A DNA stretch of 8,021 nucleotides from NCBI GenBank assembly GCA_964354135.1, contig CAYGZA010000311.1:1-8021 (forward strand), written 5' to 3'. Shown here piece by piece: positions 5,556-8,021 of the stretch (positions are counted from its first letter, which is position 1; every line of letters starts with the position of its first letter). The position numbers were made by a program, and so were the translations under genes. A model generated the notes under the pieces. The model worked only from the letters and a program-made list of their open reading frames with translations, ran no database searches and was not told the origin of the DNA. Origin of the DNA: CAYGZA01 sp964354135. Lineage in GTDB: Bacteria; Planctomycetota; Planctomycetia; Pirellulales; Thermoguttaceae.

Positions 5556-8021
5556 CTACGGTTTGCCTGCCCAGGACTTGTAGTGCTCCAGCACGGCCTT
5601 CAAGCGCGGCTGGTAGTCCCAGCCTTCGTGGAAGGTCTCGAAGATGTGCGTCAGGTGGGATTCGCTCAGCCCGTAAAGGTGGGCGACCACGGCGTCAAGT
5701 TCGGCGATCATGTCGTCCTTCTCGGCAGCGTCGAGCTTGCCGCACTCCACGCCCACGGCCTTGGCCCACTTGGCGAACCGCTTGTCCGGGCAGGCCAACC
5801 TACCCGCCAACGCGACCGTCCGCTGCCGTAGCGGTTTGTCACGCGCGGGGCGAGGGACAGGAAGCGGATTCAAGAGATAGAAGAAGAGGTGTCGTTCAAC
5901 AAACCTCCGTGTGAACCAATCGAGGGGAATCGAGGACATGATTCCCAGGAGATACGCCTCGTCACTGGCATCCCCGCGCGGCAAAAGCACGTAGGGGGCC
6001 TGGTGCGCCAGGATGGAAGAGGGCGGCACAAGTGCGACAATCACGGTTCGCTGATTCAGGCGGTTAGTTCCGTCTCGAAATGCGATGCGCGGCCGATAAC
6101 AAGGCAGCGTGTTGGGATTACGAACCCACGCCGTGTCGCACTCGAAGAAGGCTGATCGTCTGTTCTTCGCCGCATGGAGCCTTGATCTGACAAGTTCCGG
6201 GGTGACTTTATCCGGGTTGGCCCACGCGTAGTAAACGCCCGTGTCGGGATTCCATATCTCGAAAGACTCGCCCTTATACACAGGCCAATAACCATTCGGG
6301 CATTTCTCGGACTTGAGGTCCATCAGCCCCTTGTCGGTTGTTGCATTTAGATCACCTTGGACAGGACGTGCTCTCCACGAGGAAGCATCGTCAAGATCGA
6401 GACGAGGCGATGTCCTCATTTGAACGAACACATCGAGCGATGCCTCCCCCGTCAATAACGGCAGTGCTGCCTCGTCGTTCCAGGACAAAACGTCTCGTCC
6501 GGCGAATGTAGCGTGGGAACGATCCCGGCCAGCAATGTAGCTCTCAGGGCTGGCGAAAGGCCCGGACAATCGGACAGTCGGTGTTCGAGAGTGACTTGCA
6601 TCCACTGCAACCAGGCCGATGGCATACTGCTCATGCACGTCAGAAAAAACCCATTCACGCCGGTTTACGAGCATCGTGATGCAGGTGTCCGCCCGGTTCC
6701 CGAGCACTTCCTTGCGAAATTCCGCTGATCCCTTACCGGAGAGAGCAGAACGAGGCAGAACCACGCCAATGCGGCCACCTTGGTGAGACGCGAGATGAAG
6801 GAAACGCCAACAGAACGCCTTAAAAAGGTCAGGATGCCCACTGCCCATGCCAGGGTACGGCCCACAAATCAACGCCTGACGCATCGCTACCGCTTCCCTG
6901 ACCTCGGCTTCAAATGCCTGCACCAGATCAGGACGACGCCGGCGCATTCTGGTTTGAAGCGCCTCTCGATCAGTTTGGGATAGGCCGCGAAATCCAGGCA
7001 AGTATCGTGCCCAGTAGTTGTGCTCTTCAACCTGCGTCTTTTCCCACGGCGGGTTGCCGAGAATCACGTCGAAGCCTGCACGATTGCGCAAGAAGACTTC
7101 GGGGAAGGCGATGGGAAAGTGGAAGGGCCTCAGCTCGCCCAGTGCCTCCATTGCTCGGCGGTGCGTCCCTTGCAGGAACAACTCATTCCCGGCGCGGAAA
7201 TCATCGGCCAGAACACTCACCCCCGACTCTGGCAGCCGCATCGCGGTGAGGATATCGAACATCTGTTCCTTGTCGGCGATGGCCGCCCGCTGTTCATCGA
7301 ACGCCTTGCGGGCCTCTGCAATTTCCGCAGCGTTGGCATCCGACAACTGGCCAAGCCGTCTCACCGCATCACGGGCATTTCCAAGCAAGGCTTCTGCGCT
7401 ATGGTCAAACAAGGGCATGTCACCGCCCCGTTTAAGAAGCTCACCTACCTCGTCGAAGGTGGCAATGCCCACCAGCGAGTTGCCGCAGACGATGTTGTGG
7501 TCGAGAAACGACAGCGGCAGGCCCGGCACGAAGGTGTGTATCCACAGCGACAGCCGGGCCAACTGCACGGCGATGTTGTTGATGTCCACGCCGTAGATGC
7601 ACCGCCGGGCAATCTGCCGCCGGAGCAACTGGACGTTCTCGATTTCCACCCCGTCGATGGAACCGCCCGCCTGCTCGATTCCGTCGAGCGCCGCCTTGCG
7701 AAGCCGCAACAGTTCGCCCATTACGCCGGGCAGCAATCGCTTGGCGAGATAGCTGCTGAAGCGCCGTTCGATGCGGTCCACGGCCGCCACAAGAAAATGC
7801 CCGGAACCCATCGCAATGTCGGCCACGCGGAAGTCGAAGAACGACTCGGCGGCCCGGCGGTCGTCGAGCTTGTCGAGCCGGGCCAGGTGGTCGGCAATCG
7901 CCGGCTCCAGGGCGTGGTCGAGCAGGTGTTCCACGGCAAAGTTCTTGGTGTAGTAGCTGCCCGTGGCCTTGCGGGCGCCGCTGGCGTTGTGCAGGTAGAT
8001 ATGACCCTTGGGGACCTTGGG
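5556..8021 (-). CDS. Adenine-N6 DNA methyltransferase, Eco57I/PglX class, N-terminus beyond right edge (3' fragment, 821 codons)
   Basis: The protein would transfer a methyl group from S-adenosylmethionine to adenine N6 in DNA. The frame is open to the right edge, so the GTG at 7934 is not the true start. Counting from the edge, residues 18-25 (KATGSYYT) are the motif-X-like element, 68-77 (DIAMGSGHFL) motif I for SAM binding, 144-148 (GVDIN) the acidic strand-2 motif, 179-181 (GNS) a conserved turn and 323-326 (NPPW) the catalytic motif IV. GRIGVVLP (about 417-424) is a later core strand. The last 300 or so residues resemble the target-recognition part of type IIG/Eco57I-like enzymes, including WPVYKGESFEIWNPDTG, LDWFTRRFVE and LNPLPVPRP. 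Family members usually exceed 1000 residues, so a few hundred are missing; whether they include a nuclease domain cannot be told. Similar enzymes occur in DISARM, BREX and type IIG systems. Confidence 0.93.
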   Translation of the reverse strand, partial: PKVPKGHIYLHNASGARKATGSYYTKNFAVEHLLDHALEPAIADHLARLDKLDDRRAAESFFDFRVADIAMGSGHFLVAAVDRIERRFSSYLAKRLLPGVMGELLRLRKAALDGIEQAGGSIDGVEIENVQLLRRQIARRCIYGVDINNIAVQLARLSLWIHTFVPGLPLSFLDHNIVCGNSLVGIATFDEVGELLKRGGDMPLFDHSAEALLGNARDAVRRLGQLSDANAAEIAEARKAFDEQRAAIADKEQMFDILTAMRLPESGVSVLADDFRAGNELFLQGTHRRAMEALGELRPFHFPIAFPEVFLRNRAGFDVILGNPPWEKTQVEEHNYWARYLPGFRGLSQTDREALQTRMRRRRPDLVQAFEAEVREAVAMRQALICGPYPGMGSGHPDLFKAFCWRFLHLASHQGGRIGVVLPRSALSGKGSAEFRKEVLGNRADTCITMLVNRREWVFSDVHEQYAIGLVAVDASHSRTPTVRLSGPFASPESYIAGRDRSHATFAGRDVLSWNDEAALPLLTGEASLDVFVQMRTSPRLDLDDASSWRARPVQGDLNATTDKGLMDLKSEKCPNGYWPVYKGESFEIWNPDTGVYYAWANPDKVTPELVRSRLHAAKNRRSAFFECDTAWVRNPNTLPCYRPRIAFRDGTNRLNQRTVIVALVPPSSILAHQAPYVLLPRGDASDEAYLLGIMSSIPLDWFTRRFVERHLFFYLLNPLPVPRPARDKPLRQRTVALAGRLACPDKRFAKWAKAVGVECGKLDAAEKDDMIAELDAVVAHLYGLSESHLTHIFETFHEGWDYQPRLKAVLEHYKSWAGKP

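Noticed and set aside
7932..7934. GTG at 7934 as the start of the methyltransferase
   Set aside because: The same frame is open to the edge and encodes the conserved KATGSYYT element upstream, so the gene begins outside the window.
1..8021. CRISPR array, tRNA, rRNA or tandem repeats
   Set aside because: I found no regularly spaced repeats and no RNA gene signatures on either strand by reading.

Overview
The window is a GC-rich bacterial segment (by eye about 60% G+C) in which every convincing gene lies on the minus strand. It reads as part of an anti-phage or restriction-modification type defence locus. The host cannot be named from the sequence. GC-rich environmental bacteria such as Planctomycetota are a reasonable guess, but only a guess.

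Layout in the direction of transcription (right to left): (1) a large Eco57I/PglX-class adenine-N6 DNA methyltransferase (8021 to 5556), whose N-terminus lies beyond the right edge; (2) a 233-base gap with candidate promoters; (3) a tightly packed set of three small genes: a TIGR04255-family protein (5322 to 4495), a 180-residue protein with an LPDGWDSYGA motif that overlaps it by ATGA (4498 to 3956), and a 132-residue protein of unknown function (3934 to 3536); (4) seven bases further on, a 1089-residue protein joining an N-terminal phospholipase-D (HKD) nuclease-like domain to a two-lobed SNF2 helicase (3528 to 259); (5) about 175 bases with no convincing gene; (6) a nested inverted-repeat leader and the first codons of another gene that runs off the left edge (17 to 1).

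How they may work together: the methyltransferase would mark host DNA. The PLD/SNF2 protein would be the ATP-driven translocase and nuclease-like arm acting on unmarked DNA. This division of labour resembles class 1 DISARM (DrmMI methylase, DrmD SNF2 helicase, DrmC PLD protein) and, for the methylase alone, BREX PglX. No DrmA, DrmB, PglZ or BrxC-like gene is visible, so the locus cannot be assigned to either. The unexplained part is the three-gene set between methylase and helicase. Its genes have no function I can name, but they are spaced and coupled like a single expression unit with the helicase, so it is the best candidate here for an undescribed accessory or effector module.
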